Origin: Coprococcus eutactus
GTDB lineage: Bacteria; Bacillota; Clostridia; Lachnospirales; Lachnospiraceae
Assembly: GCF_025149915.1 (NCBI RefSeq)
Contig: NZ_CP102278.1
Span: 434,001 to 498,000, forward strand
Direction of reading: 5' to 3'
Length of the DNA: 64,000 nucleotides
The notes beneath the pieces were generated by a model, which was given only the letters and a program-made list of their open reading frames with translations, made no database searches and was not told the origin of the DNA. Shown piece by piece: positions 63,448 to 64,000 of the stretch; positions within the stretch are counted from its first letter, which is position 1, and each line of letters begins with the position of its first letter. Position numbers and translations under genes: made by a program.

Positions 63448-64000
63448 ATGAAAAAAACAGCAATTGTGTCATGTTATTTCCAACATAACTATGGAAGTAT
63501 GCTTCAGGCATACGCTACACAAATGGCGCTAGATAAACTGGGATACGAAAATGAAACCATTGATATTTCTGGCTTTAATGGAGAAATTAAAAAGGCAAAG
63601 TTGCTGTATTTTGCTAAGGCAAGTTTAACTTCAGATATTTTGCTGTCTAAACTTGGTATGGCAAGGAATGTATTGATTAAGAAATTTTCTAAAAATCAGT
63701 ATGCACAACTGTCTAAGGTTCGCGCAGATAAATTTGATGAATTTTGCCGTAAACAGTTTAGGCTCTCTCCAAAATATAATTCGAAAGCGGAACTTGGAAA
63801 TAAATGCAAGGATAACTATTCGAGTGTACTTGTAGGAAGCGATCAGTTATGGCTTCCTGGAAATATTGCAGCGGATTATTACACACTCAATTTTGTACCA
63901 GAGACTGTTAATTCGATTGCCTATGCAACGAGTTTTGGTCAGTCAAGTTTGCCGAAAGATTCTACCAAAAAGGCAGAGGCATTTTTAAAGAAAATAAAGC
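63448..64000 (+). CDS. Polysaccharide pyruvyl transferase family protein (partial, runs off window)
   Basis: ATG 63448, 20 nt after the glycosyltransferase and with TAGAGG before it, opens a frame that continues past the window end (184 codons seen). It starts MKKTAIVSCYFQHNYGSMLQ and contains VLVGSDQLWLPGN and IAYATSFG, the pattern of the PF04230 family. Such proteins add pyruvate ketals to polysaccharides, though some members have other roles. AT-rich like the preceding gene. Confidence 0.8.
   Translation, partial: MKKTAIVSCYFQHNYGSMLQAYATQMALDKLGYENETIDISGFNGEIKKAKLLYFAKASLTSDILLSKLGMARNVLIKKFSKNQYAQLSKVRADKFDEFCRKQFRLSPKYNSKAELGNKCKDNYSSVLVGSDQLWLPGNIAADYYTLNFVPETVNSIAYATSFGQSSLPKDSTKKAEAFLKKIK

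Overview
The window reads as the chromosome of an anaerobic, low-to-middle GC Firmicute, most likely a gut Lachnospiraceae (Clostridia). This rests on clostridial Shine-Dalgarno and sigma-A promoter patterns, AGA/AGG-rich arginine usage, a CUT1 sugar transporter without its own ATPase, APS-reductase-type assimilatory sulfate reduction, and an early tetrapyrrole branch with no visible late haem genes. The genus cannot be fixed from the sequence alone. Nearly all genes are on the + strand; the one convincing minus-strand gene is at 28930-29358. I saw no rRNA, tRNA, CRISPR array, phage or transposase gene.

Region 1 (1-28100) is a sulfur-assimilation island. It encodes sulfate uptake (Sbp-CysT-CysW-CysA), activation (CysD-CysN), APS reduction (AprA-AprB), a small siroheme sulfite reductase, a TusA-like protein and a thioredoxin. 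It also carries a protein-thiocarboxylate homocysteine system: a ThiS-like carrier with a masked C-terminus (HcyS), an E1-like activator (HcyF), a JAMM peptidase (HcyD) and MetY. The next block (hemA, a precorrin-2 dehydrogenase, hemC, cobA-hemD, hemB, hemL) makes the siroheme that the sulfite reductase needs. A thioredoxin reductase and an Rrf2/CymR-like regulator follow. Two near-identical promoters with a CCTA-N9-TAGG element, at 887 and 13932, head the two halves and suggest a common regulon.

Region 2 (28100-35300) is mixed housekeeping: TcdA, a small membrane protein, a DUF3737 protein, a PatB/MalY-type C-S lyase with a MATE exporter, and a Lon-like AAA+ ATPase without a peptidase. Region 3 (35300-48700) is an oligosaccharide locus: a LacI repressor with matching operators, an ABC binding protein and two permeases, a GH13 glucosidase, a GH36 alpha-galactosidase, and a very unusual 1270-residue protein joining a LacI-type sensor, degenerate GGDEF, EAL and a repetitive beta-helix-like tail. 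Region 4 (48700-52100) has a second MetY, a TrmH-family methyltransferase and a metallophosphoesterase fold that has lost its metal ligands. Region 5 (52190-end) is an exopolysaccharide operon: CpsB phosphatase, a 41-residue membrane peptide, LCP protein, CpsC, CpsD kinase, a secreted repeat protein, priming glycosyltransferase, dTDP-rhamnose genes rmlA-B-D-C, a GT4 glycosyltransferase and a pyruvyl-transferase-like gene cut by the window edge.

The most unexpected structure is not a gene. At least seven intergenic spaces hold long foldbacks. The right arm lies just before the RBS (or promoter) of the downstream gene, and the left arm is an inverted copy of that same locus-specific leader. Between the arms there is often a GC-rich palindromic core. 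The arms share no sequence between loci, so these are not ordinary MITEs. Smaller REP-like families are also dispersed; one is fused into the aprA 3' coding end and another sits at the start of a decayed lipoprotein gene.
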